64,000 bases of DNA from Subtercola lobariae. GTDB lineage: Bacteria > Actinomycetota > Actinomycetes > Actinomycetales > Microbacteriaceae. The notes under the pieces are model-generated. The model was given only the letters and a program-made list of their open reading frames with translations, did not search any database and was not told where the DNA came from. The DNA is taken from the NCBI RefSeq assembly GCF_014640255.1, contig NZ_BMGP01000004.1:186001-250000 (forward strand), written 5' to 3'. Below, piece by piece: positions 15,864-24,929 of this stretch (within the stretch, counting starts at the first letter, position 1; every line of letters starts with the position of its first letter). Made by a program: the position numbers and the translations under genes.

Positions 15864-16529
15864 TCAGCCCGCAGAAGCGGCGGTCAGTTCGGTCTCGTCA
15901 GCGGTGAGAAAGTAGTCGGCGTGCGCCGGGGCGGCGGCCTGTTCGGCACGGTTGAAGTCGACGTCGTCCATCCACTCGAGACGGTGTGCGGTCAGGTCGG
16001 CCACAAGCTGCTCGATCCATGCGATCTCGGTGATCAATAGCGCCTCACGATGCGAACCGTGCAACCAGAACAACCGGAGCGCGCCTTCTTCTTTCTTTTG
16101 CGAAATGATGTCACGCACCACCGACAGTTGACCGCGCAGCTCGGTGAGCCGCAGGGTGAGCAACTGGATGACCGTGGCCCGAGGCAAGTTGTGGGCCTCA
16201 CTGATGGCCAGTTCGAATTCGGGGTACTCATTCGCAGGGGTCTGCAGCAGTTCGGAGACACGATTCTCGAGCGCCGAACGACCGGCCGCTGTGATCTCGT
16301 AGGTAGTTCGCTCGGGCCTACTGCCGTCGCGCCCCGTTCCCGCAACGGTGACGAACCCGTCGCGGGCAAGCCGGTCGACCGCGTGATAAAGCGACCCCGG
16401 GCGCACCTTGACGATTTCGCTTTTGAAGCGCCTGATGAGCAGCTGGTACATCTCGTAGGGGTGCATCGGCGCTTCGGTCAGCAGCGCGAGCGCCGACAGA
16501 CCCAGGGGCGTGAGGGCAGTGGATGCCAT
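15864..16529 (-). CDS. PadR-family transcriptional regulator
   Basis: The 221-residue cytosolic protein has the PadR winged helix at residues 1-85: LTPLGLSALALLTEAPMHPYEMYQLL, then KVRPGSLYHAVDRLARDGFV and a wing with TTYEITAAGR. The C-terminal half (about 100-200) is the helical Vir-type dimerisation domain with a conserved-looking EIAWIEQLVADL. PadR repressors often sit beside the exporter they repress and respond to its substrate. Here the DHA2 pump gene follows in the same direction. Two copies of a TATTCCA dyad lie just upstream of the start and suggest autorepression. Confidence 0.88.
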   Translation of the reverse strand: MASTALTPLGLSALALLTEAPMHPYEMYQLLIRRFKSEIVKVRPGSLYHAVDRLARDGFVTVAGTGRDGSRPERTTYEITAAGRSALENRVSELLQTPANEYPEFELAISEAHNLPRATVIQLLTLRLTELRGQLSVVRDIISQKKEEGALRLFWLHGSHREALLITEIAWIEQLVADLTAHRLEWMDDVDFNRAEQAAAPAHADYFLTADETELTAASAG

Positions 16530-16552
16530 GCTGAATCCTTTCGTCGAGAACG

Positions 16553-16596
16553 TATTCCAGCGGAACTATTCGGTGTGAACTATTCCACATGGAATA
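16553..16596. promoter_or_regulatory. Paired putative PadR operators
   Basis: TATTCCACATGGAATA (16581-16596) is a perfect 7-2-7 dyad. TATTCCAGCGGAACTA (16553-16568) is a degenerate copy 28 bp away. Both lie 24-67 bp upstream of the padR-like start, in position to cover its promoter. Confidence 0.6.
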
Positions 16597-16656
16597 TACG
16601 CCAATCTCACGTCGAACGCAAACCACCGAGCAGGCACCCGGTTCCACAATCGACAA

Positions 16657-16703
16657 ACGGGTTTGTGCGGGGTGTGGAAACTGCACACCCCGCACAAACC
16701 CGT
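16657..16703. terminator. Perfect 19-bp-arm hairpin downstream of catalase
   Basis: ACGGGTTTGTGCGGGGTGT (16657-16675) pairs exactly with 16685-16703 around a 9-nt loop. It lies 17 bp after the catalase stop on the minus strand and upstream of the padR operators, so it most likely ends the fur-catalase transcript. Confidence 0.75.
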
Positions 16704-16719
16704 AGCTCGAATGGCCGTG

Positions 16720-18249
16720 CTAGACCTTCAGAGAAACGTCTGCTTGCGACTCGCGGTTGAGGCCGGCCGCGTTCGGCGGCGCTACCTCGGGGTCGATGTC
16801 GCCCTCGGCAAGGAGGGCCTCGACGCGGTCGGCGAGCGACCCGTCGACGTTGCGCCAGTACTGCAGCGCGCGCGCCTTGATCTCGGGGATGGTCACCTGG
16901 CCTACGTGACCGGCGATGTTGTTCGCCAGACGCTCGCGCGCGGCGTCGTCGAGCACCTCGCGAACGAGGGTGCCGGCCTGGCCGAAATCGTCGTCTTCAG
17001 CGTGCAACGTCGCGGCGGTGCGCTGCAGTTCACCGTCGTTCTGCCAGCCCGCGGAGTCGCCCGCGGCATCCGGTGACGCAGCAGGCCCGCCCACTGAGTT
17101 CGGCGCGTACACCGGAACGGCCGGCGAGTTGTAGGCGTACCGCGCCGCGCCGTCTTTCGAGTACGAGTTGACCTCGGCCGCATGCGGGGCGTTGACGGGC
17201 AGCTGAGCGTGGTTCGTTCCGACACGGTACCGGTGAGCATCCGCGTAGCTGAAAATGCGGGCGAGCAGCATCTTGTCGGGGCTGGCCGCGATGCCGGGTA
17301 CGAAGTTCGAGGGGGCGAAGGTGGCCTGCTCGATCTCGGCGAAGTAGTTCGCGGGGTTGCGGTTCAGCGTGAGCGTGCCGACGCGGTGCAGCGGGTAGTC
17401 GGCGTGCGGCCAGACCTTGGTGAGGTCGAACGGGTTGAAACGGTAGGTCGCCGCCTCGGCGTAGGGCATGATCTGCACCGAGAGAGTCCAGGAGGGGAAG
17501 TCGCCGCGGTCGATGGCCTCACCGAGGTCGCGAATGTGGAAGTCGGCGTCTTCGCCCGCGATCGTGTTGGCTGCTTCCTGACTCAGAATCTCGATGCCTT
17601 GATTGGTCTTGAAGTGGTACTTCACCCAGAACCGCTCGCCCGCAGCGTTGATCCACTGGTAGGTGTGGGAGCCGAAGCCGTCCATGTGGCGCCAAGAGGC
17701 GGGCAGGCCACGGTCACCCATGAGCCAGGTCACCTGGTGGGCAGACTCGGGCGAGAGCGACCAGAAATCCCACTGCATGTCGTTGTTGCGCAAGTGCGAA
17801 CCCGGCAGACGCTTCTGCGAGTGGATGAAGTCAGGAAACTTGATGCCATCACGAATGAAGAACACGGGCGTGTTGTTGCCCACGAGGTCGTAGTTGCCCT
17901 CGGTGGTGTAGAACTTCAGCGCGAAACCGCGCGGGTCGCGCCAGGTGTCGGGGCTGCCCTGCTCGCCGGCGACGGTCGAGAATCGGGCGAGAGCCTCGGT
18001 GGTGACGCCGGGCTGGAAAAGTGCCGCGCGAGTGAAGGCCGACACGTCATCGGTGATCTCGAGGGTGCCAAACGCTCCCCCGCCCTTGGCGTGCACGATG
18101 CGCTCCGGCACCTTCTCGCGGTTGAACTGCGCGAGTTTCTCGATGAGGTAGTGATCGTGCAGAGGAATGACGCCGTCGGCGCCGACGCTCTGCGAGTGAT
18201 CGTCGCTCGCAACCGGGGCGCCCGAGTTGGTGGTGGTGTATTCGGTCAT
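16720..18249 (-). CDS. kat: Monofunctional heme catalase
   Basis: The 509-residue protein converts hydrogen peroxide to water and oxygen. It carries the catalytic His in [15 protein letters not shown] (about residue 60), the Asn in [12 protein letters not shown] (about 135) and the proximal heme Tyr in [17 protein letters not shown] (about 345). Length matches small-subunit catalases. The ATG at 18249 follows GGAGAG. A longer open frame extends upstream through the fur-like gene in another frame and is not real. The Fur-family gene lies 88 bp upstream in the same direction, an arrangement known for peroxide-responsive furA/perR-catalase pairs. Confidence 0.95.
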   Translation of the reverse strand: MTEYTTTNSGAPVASDDHSQSVGADGVIPLHDHYLIEKLAQFNREKVPERIVHAKGGGAFGTLEITDDVSAFTRAALFQPGVTTEALARFSTVAGEQGSPDTWRDPRGFALKFYTTEGNYDLVGNNTPVFFIRDGIKFPDFIHSQKRLPGSHLRNNDMQWDFWSLSPESAHQVTWLMGDRGLPASWRHMDGFGSHTYQWINAAGERFWVKYHFKTNQGIEILSQEAANTIAGEDADFHIRDLGEAIDRGDFPSWTLSVQIMPYAEAATYRFNPFDLTKVWPHADYPLHRVGTLTLNRNPANYFAEIEQATFAPSNFVPGIAASPDKMLLARIFSYADAHRYRVGTNHAQLPVNAPHAAEVNSYSKDGAARYAYNSPAVPVYAPNSVGGPAASPDAAGDSAGWQNDGELQRTAATLHAEDDDFGQAGTLVREVLDDAARERLANNIAGHVGQVTIPEIKARALQYWRNVDGSLADRVEALLAEGDIDPEVAPPNAAGLNRESQADVSLKV

Positions 18250-18337
18250 GTTCTCTCCATCGGTTTCATATATTCGAATTTCGGAATGTGACGTTGTGGG
18301 GCTTTCGGCGCATCGGCGCGGGCAGTGGATGCCCGGC

Positions 18338-18784
18338 TCAGGTATTGCGCCCGGCGGAGGTACGGGCATCCGTCGCCTGGCACGCCGGGCAGAGCCCCCA
18401 ATACGTGACCTCGGCGGTGGCGATGGCGAAGCCGCCCGCCTCAGAAGGAGTAAGGCACGGCGCGTGACCGACCGCGCAGTCGACGTCTTGCACCGCCCCG
18501 CAACCGGTGCAGATGGCGTGGTGGTGATTGTCGCCGATGCGGCGCTCGTAGAGCGCGGGTGACCCTGCTGGCTCGATGCGGCGGATGAGCTCGGCCTCGG
18601 TGAGAGCGGCAAGAACGACGTAGATCGACTGCAGGGTGATGCCGGGTTGCTGCTTCTGCACCGCACGATGAACGGCGTCGGTGTCGGCGTGCGGCAGGGC
18701 ATCCAGAGCCTCGAGAACCGCGAGACGCTGAGTCGTGACACGCAGGCCGGCGGCACGGATGCTGTCGGCCGGTTCGGGAGTCAT
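18338..18784 (-). CDS. Fur-family regulator (FurA/PerR-like)
   Basis: The 148-residue protein has the Fur winged helix ([51 protein letters not shown]). The metal/dimer domain includes [19 protein letters not shown] and a second cysteine pair, LCPACQ, forming a structural Zn site. [10 protein letters not shown] is where PerR/FurA proteins bind the regulatory metal. Linkage to catalase favours a peroxide sensor over an iron regulator. The ATG at 18784 was chosen because family similarity begins there; an in-frame TTG at 18796 is possible. Purine gene purS is divergent from it. Confidence 0.85.
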   Translation of the reverse strand: MTPEPADSIRAAGLRVTTQRLAVLEALDALPHADTDAVHRAVQKQQPGITLQSIYVVLAALTEAELIRRIEPAGSPALYERRIGDNHHHAICTGCGAVQDVDCAVGHAPCLTPSEAGGFAIATAEVTYWGLCPACQATDARTSAGRNT

Positions 18785-18812
18785 GCGCCCAGTCAAGCAG
18801 TTATCGTGAGTA

Positions 18813-18827
18813 ATTCATAATAAGAAT
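18813..18827. promoter_or_regulatory. Putative Fur/PerR box upstream of the fur-like gene
   Basis: ATTCATA-A-TAAGAAT is a 7-1-7 inverted repeat matching at 6 of 7 positions in AT-rich DNA, 29-43 bp upstream of the fur-like start. The layout matches Fur/PerR boxes and suggests autoregulation. It also lies in the divergent purS promoter region, about 50 bp upstream of that -10. Confidence 0.45.
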
Positions 18828-18876
18828 GGCTCAATTCGCTGATCTGGGCCGCCCTGCCGGTGCCCGCCGGCTCGCG

Positions 18877-18896
18877 TAGAATGGGCGCATTCGCCC
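18877..18896 (+). promoter_or_regulatory. Putative purS promoter -10 and short hairpin
   Basis: CGTAGAAT contains TAGAAT at 18877-18882, followed at once by GGGCG-CATT-CGCCC (18883-18896). The -10 context matches those before purF and purL. Confidence 0.45.
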
Positions 18897-18915
18897 AGCC
18901 GTACGAAAAGAGTTC

Positions 18916-19308
18916 GTGGTGCCCACAATCGTCGTCGAAGTCATGCCCAAAGCAGAGTTGCTCGACCCGCAGGGCAAGGCCGTAGCCGGCGCCCTCGCGC
19001 GGCTCGGCCGCTCGCAGATCACCAGCGTTCGCGTCGGCAAACGGTTCGAGATCGAGGTCGAAGGCCCCGCCGACGACGCGATTCTCGCCGAGGTAGCGGC
19101 TCTCGCCGACGAGGTGCTGGCGAACCTCGTCATCGAAGACGTCATCAGCGTGCACTTCGCGGGTGCCGACGGGTTCGGCCTCGACGCAGACAACGACTTC
19201 GAGACGGGCAACGTCACGAGCGACACGTCGTTCGATGCGGCGCAGGGCGACGTGTCGAGCGAGACCGAGCAGCAGCTCGAAGACGAGATCAGCGAGGGGC
19301 TCGCGTAG
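18916..19308 (+). CDS. purS: FGAM synthase subunit PurS with acidic C-terminal extension
   Basis: PurS bridges the glutaminase PurQ and synthetase PurL in the three-part FGAM synthase. Residues 4-85 match the family: [24 protein letters not shown], then [20 protein letters not shown] and [10 protein letters not shown]. Typical PurS is about 80-85 residues; this one is 130, with an added acidic tail ([11 protein letters not shown]...[17 protein letters not shown]). Two adjacent GTG codons (18916, 18919) may start it. Its stop shares one base with the purQ start, so the two are probably coupled. Confidence 0.93.
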   Translation: MVPTIVVEVMPKAELLDPQGKAVAGALARLGRSQITSVRVGKRFEIEVEGPADDAILAEVAALADEVLANLVIEDVISVHFAGADGFGLDADNDFETGNVTSDTSFDAAQGDVSSETEQQLEDEISEGLA

Positions 19309-20249
19309 TGGGTACGAATTCTGGGCTCAGCGCGGGTTCGTGGGCGAACGGAGCTGCGGGCGCGGGAAGCGCGGCTGGCGCTGCGGGCGCGGGTGCGGGT
19401 GCGGGTGCGGCTACCGCTGCGGGCAACGCGGCCGGTAGCACGGGTTCAGGTGGCTGGGCAGGCTCGGGCGGCTCGGGTGGCTCTCTCGACGACGGTAGCG
19501 GGTCGTTCGGCGGCGGTGGCTTCAGCGTGAACCCCGAGGCAGGCGCGGGCATCCGCATCGGCGTCGTGACTTTTCCGGGGTCGCTCGACGATCGCGATGC
19601 GGCGCGGGCGGTGCGGATGATCGGGGCCGAGGCCGTGCCGCTGTGGCACGGCACTCACGACCTAGAGGGCGTCGACGCGGTCATCCTGCCCGGCGGTTTC
19701 AGCTACGGCGACTACCTGCGGGCCGGTGCTATTGCGAGCCTGTCACCGATCATGGCTGAGGTCGTAGGTGCCGCGAACAGCGGTCTTCCCGTGCTCGGAA
19801 TCTGCAACGGCTTTCAAATGCTCGCCGAAGCGCACCTTCTGCCCGGCGGGCTCATTCGCAACGACCACGGCAACTTCATCTGCCGCGACCAGCGCCTGCG
19901 CGTCGAGAACCCGTCAACCGCGTGGACAAACGCGTTCGCCGCCGGAGCCGACATCACCATTCCGTTGAAGAACGGCGAGGGCGGCTTCATCGCCTCCGCC
20001 GACGAAATCGAGCGGCTCGAAGGCGAGGGCCACGTCGTATTCCGATACCTCGACGTGAACCCCAACGGCTCCATGAACGACATCGCCGGCGTCACCAACG
20101 CCCGCGGCAACGTGGTGGGCCTGATGCCGCACCCCGAGCACGCCGTGGAGCCGGGTTTCGGCCCCGACACCGCCTTCGCCATGCGCTCAGGCACCGACGG
20201 GCTCGCCCTCTTCGCCTCCGTGCTCACCTCCCTCGTCGCCCCCGCGTAA
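19308..20249 (+). CDS. purQ: FGAM synthase glutaminase subunit PurQ with Gly/Ala/Ser-rich N-terminal extension
   Basis: PurQ hydrolyses glutamine to feed ammonia to PurL. The core begins at about residue 82 ([17 protein letters not shown]), with the nucleophile Cys166 in [10 protein letters not shown] and the His/Glu pair in [11 protein letters not shown]. Usual length is about 225; this frame gives 313 because of about 80 low-complexity residues rich in Gly, Ala and Ser. The GTG at 19308 overlaps the purS stop by one base, favouring coupling. An in-frame GTG at 19527 behind GGCGGTGG would give a near-normal protein. Which start is used is open. Confidence 0.93.
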   Translation: MGTNSGLSAGSWANGAAGAGSAAGAAGAGAGAGAATAAGNAAGSTGSGGWAGSGGSGGSLDDGSGSFGGGGFSVNPEAGAGIRIGVVTFPGSLDDRDAARAVRMIGAEAVPLWHGTHDLEGVDAVILPGGFSYGDYLRAGAIASLSPIMAEVVGAANSGLPVLGICNGFQMLAEAHLLPGGLIRNDHGNFICRDQRLRVENPSTAWTNAFAAGADITIPLKNGEGGFIASADEIERLEGEGHVVFRYLDVNPNGSMNDIAGVTNARGNVVGLMPHPEHAVEPGFGPDTAFAMRSGTDGLALFASVLTSLVAPA

Positions 20250-20298
20250 CCCCGCCGCGCTCCCCACTCCCCGCCCCACCCCCGCCCCGCCCCCACCC

Positions 20299-20376
20299 CT
20301 CGCCAAAATCGAGAGGTCGAAATCTCTCCCAAAAGCCGGATTATGGGAGACATTTTGACCTCTCGATTTTGCGAGG
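20299..20376. terminator. Long hairpin, GAGAGGTCGAAATCTCTCC family, copy 2
   Basis: The left arm contains AATCGAGAGGTCGAAATCTC (20307-20326) and ends TCCC at 20330. The right arm, from about 20345 to 20376, contains GACCTCTCGATTTTGCGAGG. They pair over about 30 bases with a few mismatches and a 14-nt loop. The arm shares GAGAGGTCGAAATCTCTCC with the hairpin at 5868-5927. It lies after purQ and before a co-directional gene. Confidence 0.78.
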
Positions 20377-20443
20377 GGCGGGGTGAGGGGGCGGGGCTGT
20401 GGATAAGCCCGAGAACCGGCAGGGAGTGGTGCAGGGTTGCGAG

Positions 20444-21412
20444 ATGCCTCGTCGAACACCTTTGCCGCCCGAGCTCGCGGCGCGCGCCTTTTCGGTTGGC
20501 CTCGGAAAACAGCTGGGGCTGAGCAACCGCAGGCTCGACGCCCCCGACCTTGCTTCGCCGTTCTATGGCGTGCGGTCTTCGCGCCGAGCGATCAGCACCG
20601 TTGAAGAGCAGTGTCTTGCCTATGCCCCGCGGATGTTTAGAGACCAGTCGTTCAGCCACATCACCGCGGCACGACTGTGGCGTCTGCCTCTTTCCCGTCG
20701 GTTCGATCCGGCCGAGCCGCTGCACATTGCCGCGTCCGATCGAAACGGGCGCACGCGTGTCACGGGTGTCACCGCGCATCGTCTGTGGCCGCCACATCAC
20801 CGCACGACCCGGATGAATGGGCTGCTGGTGAGCGACGCGATAAGTACGTGGCTTCAGTTGGCGAGCATCCTGAGCCTTGACGACTTGATTGCCGCTGGGG
20901 ATGCGCTCGTGCTTGTGCCCGTTTACCTAGACCGTGCCGCGCCGGCAGCTCGTCCGTACGCGACGCCTGACCAACTGAGCCACAGGGTCGGAGCATTCCA
21001 CGGACCGGGAAAGCGGCGGCTCGTTGAAGCCCTCGATCACGTGCGACTCGGGTGCGAATCGCCGAAGGAGACCATTCTGCGGCTACTGCTGACCCGAAAT
21101 GGGATGCCCGAGCCCGAGCTCAACGTGCGAATATTCGGTACGCGATCAGCCTTTGTGCCGCGGGTAGACCTCGGTTACCCGCAGTTGAAAGTGCTCGTCG
21201 AGTACGACGGCGAGCAACATCGAAAGAATGACGAGCAATACGCTCGCGACCGGCAGCGCGCAGCCGACCTTCGGGCGGCCGGGTACACACTCGTCACCGT
21301 ATTGAAGGGCGGGCTGGCAGGCGATGGGGCGGCCCGCACGATTGCCGACGTGCGCGAGGCCTTGCTCACGGCCGGCTGGCATCCTGGGCGCATGGGGCGA
21401 GACCGGGCATAG
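20444..21412 (+). CDS. DUF559-type endonuclease-fold protein
   Basis: The protein (322 residues from ATG 20444) has an N-terminal helical part ([11 protein letters not shown]...[13 protein letters not shown]) and a C-terminal domain with [64 protein letters not shown]. The latter matches the Vsr-like DUF559 fold with a D...EYDGxxH core and a following Arg-rich helix. Such proteins are common and numerous in actinobacteria; their function is unknown, with nuclease activity only inferred. A GTG at 20399 is an alternative start. It interrupts the purQ-purL order, and its stop region touches the purL promoter. Confidence 0.78.
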   Translation: MPRRTPLPPELAARAFSVGLGKQLGLSNRRLDAPDLASPFYGVRSSRRAISTVEEQCLAYAPRMFRDQSFSHITAARLWRLPLSRRFDPAEPLHIAASDRNGRTRVTGVTAHRLWPPHHRTTRMNGLLVSDAISTWLQLASILSLDDLIAAGDALVLVPVYLDRAAPAARPYATPDQLSHRVGAFHGPGKRRLVEALDHVRLGCESPKETILRLLLTRNGMPEPELNVRIFGTRSAFVPRVDLGYPQLKVLVEYDGEQHRKNDEQYARDRQRAADLRAAGYTLVTVLKGGLAGDGAARTIADVREALLTAGWHPGRMGRDRA

Positions 21413-21471
21413 TGGTCGCGCCGATAGAATTAGCAAGCGATTCCGCGCGCCCTCAGAAGGAGCCCTCCCGC

Positions 21472-23850
21472 GTGTCTGACACCACCGATTCCACCTCACG
21501 CCCGCCCGTCGACAGCGTGAGTGTGGCCGAAGCCACTCCCGAGAAGGAGCAGCCGTACGCCGCGCTGGGACTGAAGCCCGACGAGTATGCACGAATTCGC
21601 GAGATTCTGAGGCGCCGGCCCACGAGCGGCGAACTCGCCATGTACTCGGTGATGTGGAGCGAGCACTGCTCCTACAAGTCGAGCAAGATCTACCTCAAAC
21701 AGTTCGGTTCGAAGACCACCGAGAAGATGCGCAAGAACCTCATGGTGGGCATCGGCGAGAACGCTGGCGTCGTCGACGTGGGCGAGGGCTGGGCGGTCAC
21801 GTTCAAGGTGGAGTCGCACAACCACCCGAGCTACATCGAGCCGTTTCAGGGCGCCGCAACCGGCGTCGGCGGTATCGTGCGCGACATCATCTCGATGGGC
21901 GCGCGCCCCGTCGCGGTGATGGATCAGCTTCGCTTCGGCGACATCGACCACGAAGACACCGCTCGTGTCGTGCACGGCGTTGTCGGCGGCATCAGCTTCT
22001 ACGCGAACTGCCTCGGGCTGCCGAACATCGGCGGCGAGACGTACTTCGACAGCGTGTATCAAGGCAACCCGCTCGTCAACGCGCTGGCCGTCGGGGTGCT
22101 GCGGCACGAAGACATCCATTTGGCAAACGCGACCGGCGCGGGCAACAAGGTCGTGCTGTTCGGGGCGCGTACCGGCGGAGATGGCATCGGCGGGGCATCC
22201 ATTCTCGCCAGCGACACGTTCGACGCGAAAGGGCCCACGAAGCGCCCGGCGGTGCAGGTGGGCGACCCGTTCGCTGAGAAGGTGCTCATCGAATGCTGCC
22301 TCGAGCTCTTTCGCGAGCAGCTCGTTGAGGGCATCCAAGATCTCGGTGCTGCGGGTATCTCGTGCGCCACCAGCGAGCTCGCCAGTAACGGCGACGGCGG
22401 AATGTACATCGAACTCGACAAGGTGCTGCTGCGTGACCCGAGCCTCACCGCAGAAGAGATCCTGATGAGCGAAAGCCAAGAGCGCATGATGGCTGTCGTT
22501 CAGCCGTCGAAGCTCGATGCCTTCTTGGCGGTTGTGGCGAAATGGGATGTTGAGACCAGCGTTCTGGGCGAAGTGACCGACACTGGGCGCCTCATCATCG
22601 ACTGGCGCGGCGAGCAGATCGTGAACGTCGAGCCGCGCACGGTGGCAGTGGATGGGCCGGTCTACGACCGCCCGGTCGCGTACCCCACCTGGATCGACAA
22701 ACTGCACGAAGACACCGCAGCCACCCTGCCCCGCGCGAGCGATGACGACGAGCTGCGCGCACAAGTTCTGACGCTGCTCGGCAGCGCCAACCTCGCCAGC
22801 AAGAGCTGGATCACCGACCAGTACGACCGCTACGTGATGGGCAACACGGCCCTGTCTTTTCCTGACGACGGCGGCATGATTCGTGTCGACGAGGAGTCGG
22901 GGCTCGGTTTCGCCATCGCCACCGACGCGAACGGCCGATACTGCCAGCTCGACCCGTACTACGGCGCTCAGCTCGCCCTCGCCGAGGCGTACCGCAACGT
23001 GTCGGTCACCGGCGCTGTGCCCGCGGCCGTCACCGACTGCCTCAACTTCGGTTCGCCAGAGAACCCTGAGGTCATGTGGCAGTTCTCGCAGGCCATCGCA
23101 GGGCTCTCTGACGGCTGCCTCGAACTCGAGATACCCGTCACCGGCGGCAACGTGTCGTTCTACAACCAGACCGGCGGCGCCCCCATCCACCCGACCCCCG
23201 TGGTCGGAGTGCTCGGCGTCATCGATGACGTCGCTCGCCGAGTGCCGAGCGGCTGGCAAGACGAGGGCAACAACATCTACCTGCTCGGCGTCACGAAGAC
23301 CGAGCTCGACGGGTCTGCGTGGGCCGGAACCATCCACGACCACCTCGGCGGTCGCCCGCCCGTTGTCGACCTGCCTCGCGAAGCGGCGCTCGGCGGCCTG
23401 CTGCACGCCGGTGCCATGCAGGGTCTGCTCGCTTCAGCCCACGACCTCGCCGACGGCGGGCTCGCTCAGGCGCTGGCCGAAGCCGTCCTGCGCTTCGGCG
23501 TCGGAGCACGCGTGTGGCTCGACGAACTCATGCTGCGTGACGGCATCGACCTCACCACTGCGCTGTTCAGCGAGTCGACGGGCCGCGTCATCGTGTCGGT
23601 TCCGCGCGAAGACGACGTGAAGTTCATGGGTCTCTGCGAGGGCCGCGAGTACCCCGTACTGCGTATCGGCGTCACCGACTCCGGCGCGGGCGTTCCTTCG
23701 GCCGACAGCGCGATCGGCATCGGCATCGAACCGACGTCGAGCACGGATGCCGCACTCGACATTCAGGGCCACTTCACCATTGACATCGCAGACCTCTACG
23801 CCGCCCACCGCGGCGCCCTCTCGGCCCGCTTCGGCGCCACGGTCGCCTAG
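21472..23850 (+). CDS. purL: FGAM synthase large subunit, small-PurL type
   Basis: The 792-residue synthetase makes FGAM from FGAR, ATP and PurQ-derived ammonia. It has [21 protein letters not shown] near the N-terminus, [41 protein letters not shown] and [12 protein letters not shown]. Its length fits the PurS/PurQ-dependent form and not the 1,300-residue fused form. GTG at 21472 follows AGAAGGAG; an in-frame GTG further upstream has no such site. A TAGAAT hexamer at 21425-21430 suggests its own promoter, consistent with separation from purQ by the DUF559 gene and a hairpin. Confidence 0.96.
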   Translation: MSDTTDSTSRPPVDSVSVAEATPEKEQPYAALGLKPDEYARIREILRRRPTSGELAMYSVMWSEHCSYKSSKIYLKQFGSKTTEKMRKNLMVGIGENAGVVDVGEGWAVTFKVESHNHPSYIEPFQGAATGVGGIVRDIISMGARPVAVMDQLRFGDIDHEDTARVVHGVVGGISFYANCLGLPNIGGETYFDSVYQGNPLVNALAVGVLRHEDIHLANATGAGNKVVLFGARTGGDGIGGASILASDTFDAKGPTKRPAVQVGDPFAEKVLIECCLELFREQLVEGIQDLGAAGISCATSELASNGDGGMYIELDKVLLRDPSLTAEEILMSESQERMMAVVQPSKLDAFLAVVAKWDVETSVLGEVTDTGRLIIDWRGEQIVNVEPRTVAVDGPVYDRPVAYPTWIDKLHEDTAATLPRASDDDELRAQVLTLLGSANLASKSWITDQYDRYVMGNTALSFPDDGGMIRVDEESGLGFAIATDANGRYCQLDPYYGAQLALAEAYRNVSVTGAVPAAVTDCLNFGSPENPEVMWQFSQAIAGLSDGCLELEIPVTGGNVSFYNQTGGAPIHPTPVVGVLGVIDDVARRVPSGWQDEGNNIYLLGVTKTELDGSAWAGTIHDHLGGRPPVVDLPREAALGGLLHAGAMQGLLASAHDLADGGLAQALAEAVLRFGVGARVWLDELMLRDGIDLTTALFSESTGRVIVSVPREDDVKFMGLCEGREYPVLRIGVTDSGAGVPSADSAIGIGIEPTSSTDAALDIQGHFTIDIADLYAAHRGALSARFGATVA

Positions 23851-23920
23851 CCCTGGCGCGATCACACCGTCGCCACTCTGAGCCAGGCGGATGGGCCAGC
23901 GGGCCGCCGGAGGGTCTAGG

Positions 23921-24283
23921 TCAGAGCGACAGGTGAAACTTCAGTGCGTCATCCACTTGACGCATGACCCATGCGGGCACCCAACCGGTGATGGCCGCCA
24001 GGCGCTCGACCGAGACCGTGCGCACCTGCTCCGCCTGCGCTTTCGACGCGCTCGTCAGGCCCATCTCGCCGATCGCCTCAGGGTCATCGATGAGCACCTG
24101 AAACTCGGCTCGAACCTTCGAGACGTTCGACGTCAGCGGCACGATGGTGATGGTGCCTCTGCCCAAGCTCGTCGCCGCGAAGTTGGCGCCGTCGTTGCTG
24201 ACCACAATGCATGGTCTTGTCTTCGACGCTTCGCTCGGCTCTGTGGGGTCGAGCCTGACGCCGACGACTTGGCCGCGCCTCAC
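23921..24283 (-). CDS. MazF/PemK-family toxin
   Basis: The 120-residue protein has the MazF fold signature: MRRGQVVGVRLDPTEPSEASKTRPCIVVSND, TITIVPLTSN and LTSASKAQAEQVRTVSVERL. These proteins are usually ribosome-independent mRNA endoribonucleases. The GTG at 24283 overlaps the antitoxin stop in the 4-nt GTGA arrangement, which implies coupled translation, antitoxin first. Length is slightly above the usual 110. RNA target not predictable. Confidence 0.9.
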   Translation of the reverse strand: MRRGQVVGVRLDPTEPSEASKTRPCIVVSNDGANFAATSLGRGTITIVPLTSNVSKVRAEFQVLIDDPEAIGEMGLTSASKAQAEQVRTVSVERLAAITGWVPAWVMRQVDDALKFHLSL

Positions 24284-24504
24284 GCGCCGATGCCGTCGTG
24301 GGCAGCGGCATCCCACGCGCGCGATTCGGTTGAGGCGATCCATTCGTCGTTCGCGGCGGCGTAGTCGCGCACCGCTCGCATCTCGCGGGCAATTCGAACC
24401 AGGTCGTGAATGACGGCCGAGCGATTACCCGAGTGGTCGCGCGCCAATTCGTCGATGTACTCGACATCGTTATCAGAGAGGCTCACACTCAATTTGGCGG
24501 TCAT
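24280..24504 (-). CDS. Ribbon-helix-helix antitoxin (MazE-like)
   Basis: The 74-residue product begins MTAKLSVSLSDNDVEYIDELARDHSGNRSAVIHDLVR, a ribbon-helix-helix DNA-binding domain, and ends in an acidic/aromatic tail (EWIASTESRAWDAAAHDG) suited to wrap the toxin. It precedes the MazF-like toxin with a 4-nt overlap. TCGCGGT occurs twice just upstream of the start, flanking an ACTAGT palindrome, a possible autoregulatory site. Confidence 0.88.
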   Translation of the reverse strand: MTAKLSVSLSDNDVEYIDELARDHSGNRSAVIHDLVRIAREMRAVRDYAAANDEWIASTESRAWDAAAHDGIGA

Positions 24505-24555
24505 ACCGCGATACTACTAGTGTGCGACCGCGAAGTACGCCGAAAGGCAGCGAGA

Positions 24556-24900
24556 TCAGACGGTCTTCGGCTCGACCGTCGCGATCACCCCAGTGGTCGC
24601 TGCAATGCGCTCGTGGTGGTGAATGACCTCGGCCACGATGAAGTTCAAGAACTTCTCGGCGAACTCGGGGTCGAGGTGCGACTCTTCGGCGAGCGCGCGC
24701 AGCCGCTTGATCTGCCGCGCCTCACGCTCGAGGTCGGCAGCGGGCAACCCGTGGGCGGCTTTCAGCCGGCCGACGAGCTGGGTGAACTTGAAGCGCTCGG
24801 CCAGCAGATGAATGAGGGCCGCGTCGACGTTGTCGATGCTCTCGCGAATGCTCTGCAAGCGAGTGAGGGCGTCGTCGTCGGAGGTCTCGTGCTCGGTCAT
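24556..24900 (-). CDS. Chorismate mutase (AroQ class)
   Basis: The 114-residue all-helical protein matches monofunctional AroQ chorismate mutases, which turn chorismate into prephenate for Phe/Tyr synthesis. Visible signatures are LTRLQSIRESIDNVDAALIHLLAERFKFTQLVGRLKAAHGLPAADLERE and a last helix FLNFIVAEVIHHHERI. The Arg in the first helix and the RxxxTQxVGxxKAxxxLPxxDxxRE core are as in actinobacterial members. ATG at 24900. It lies 29 bp after the DMT transporter gene on the same strand. Confidence 0.9.
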   Translation of the reverse strand: MTEHETSDDDALTRLQSIRESIDNVDAALIHLLAERFKFTQLVGRLKAAHGLPAADLEREARQIKRLRALAEESHLDPEFAEKFLNFIVAEVIHHHERIAATTGVIATVEPKTV

Positions 24901-24929
24901 ATCCAAAACTGTATTGGGTCGAAGCTGAG

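Noticed and set aside
16720-18756. 678-codon catalase form running through the fur-like gene
   Set aside because: The first 169 codons are out of frame with the real fur-like gene and lack catalase similarity; GGAGAG and ATG at 18249 give the normal protein.
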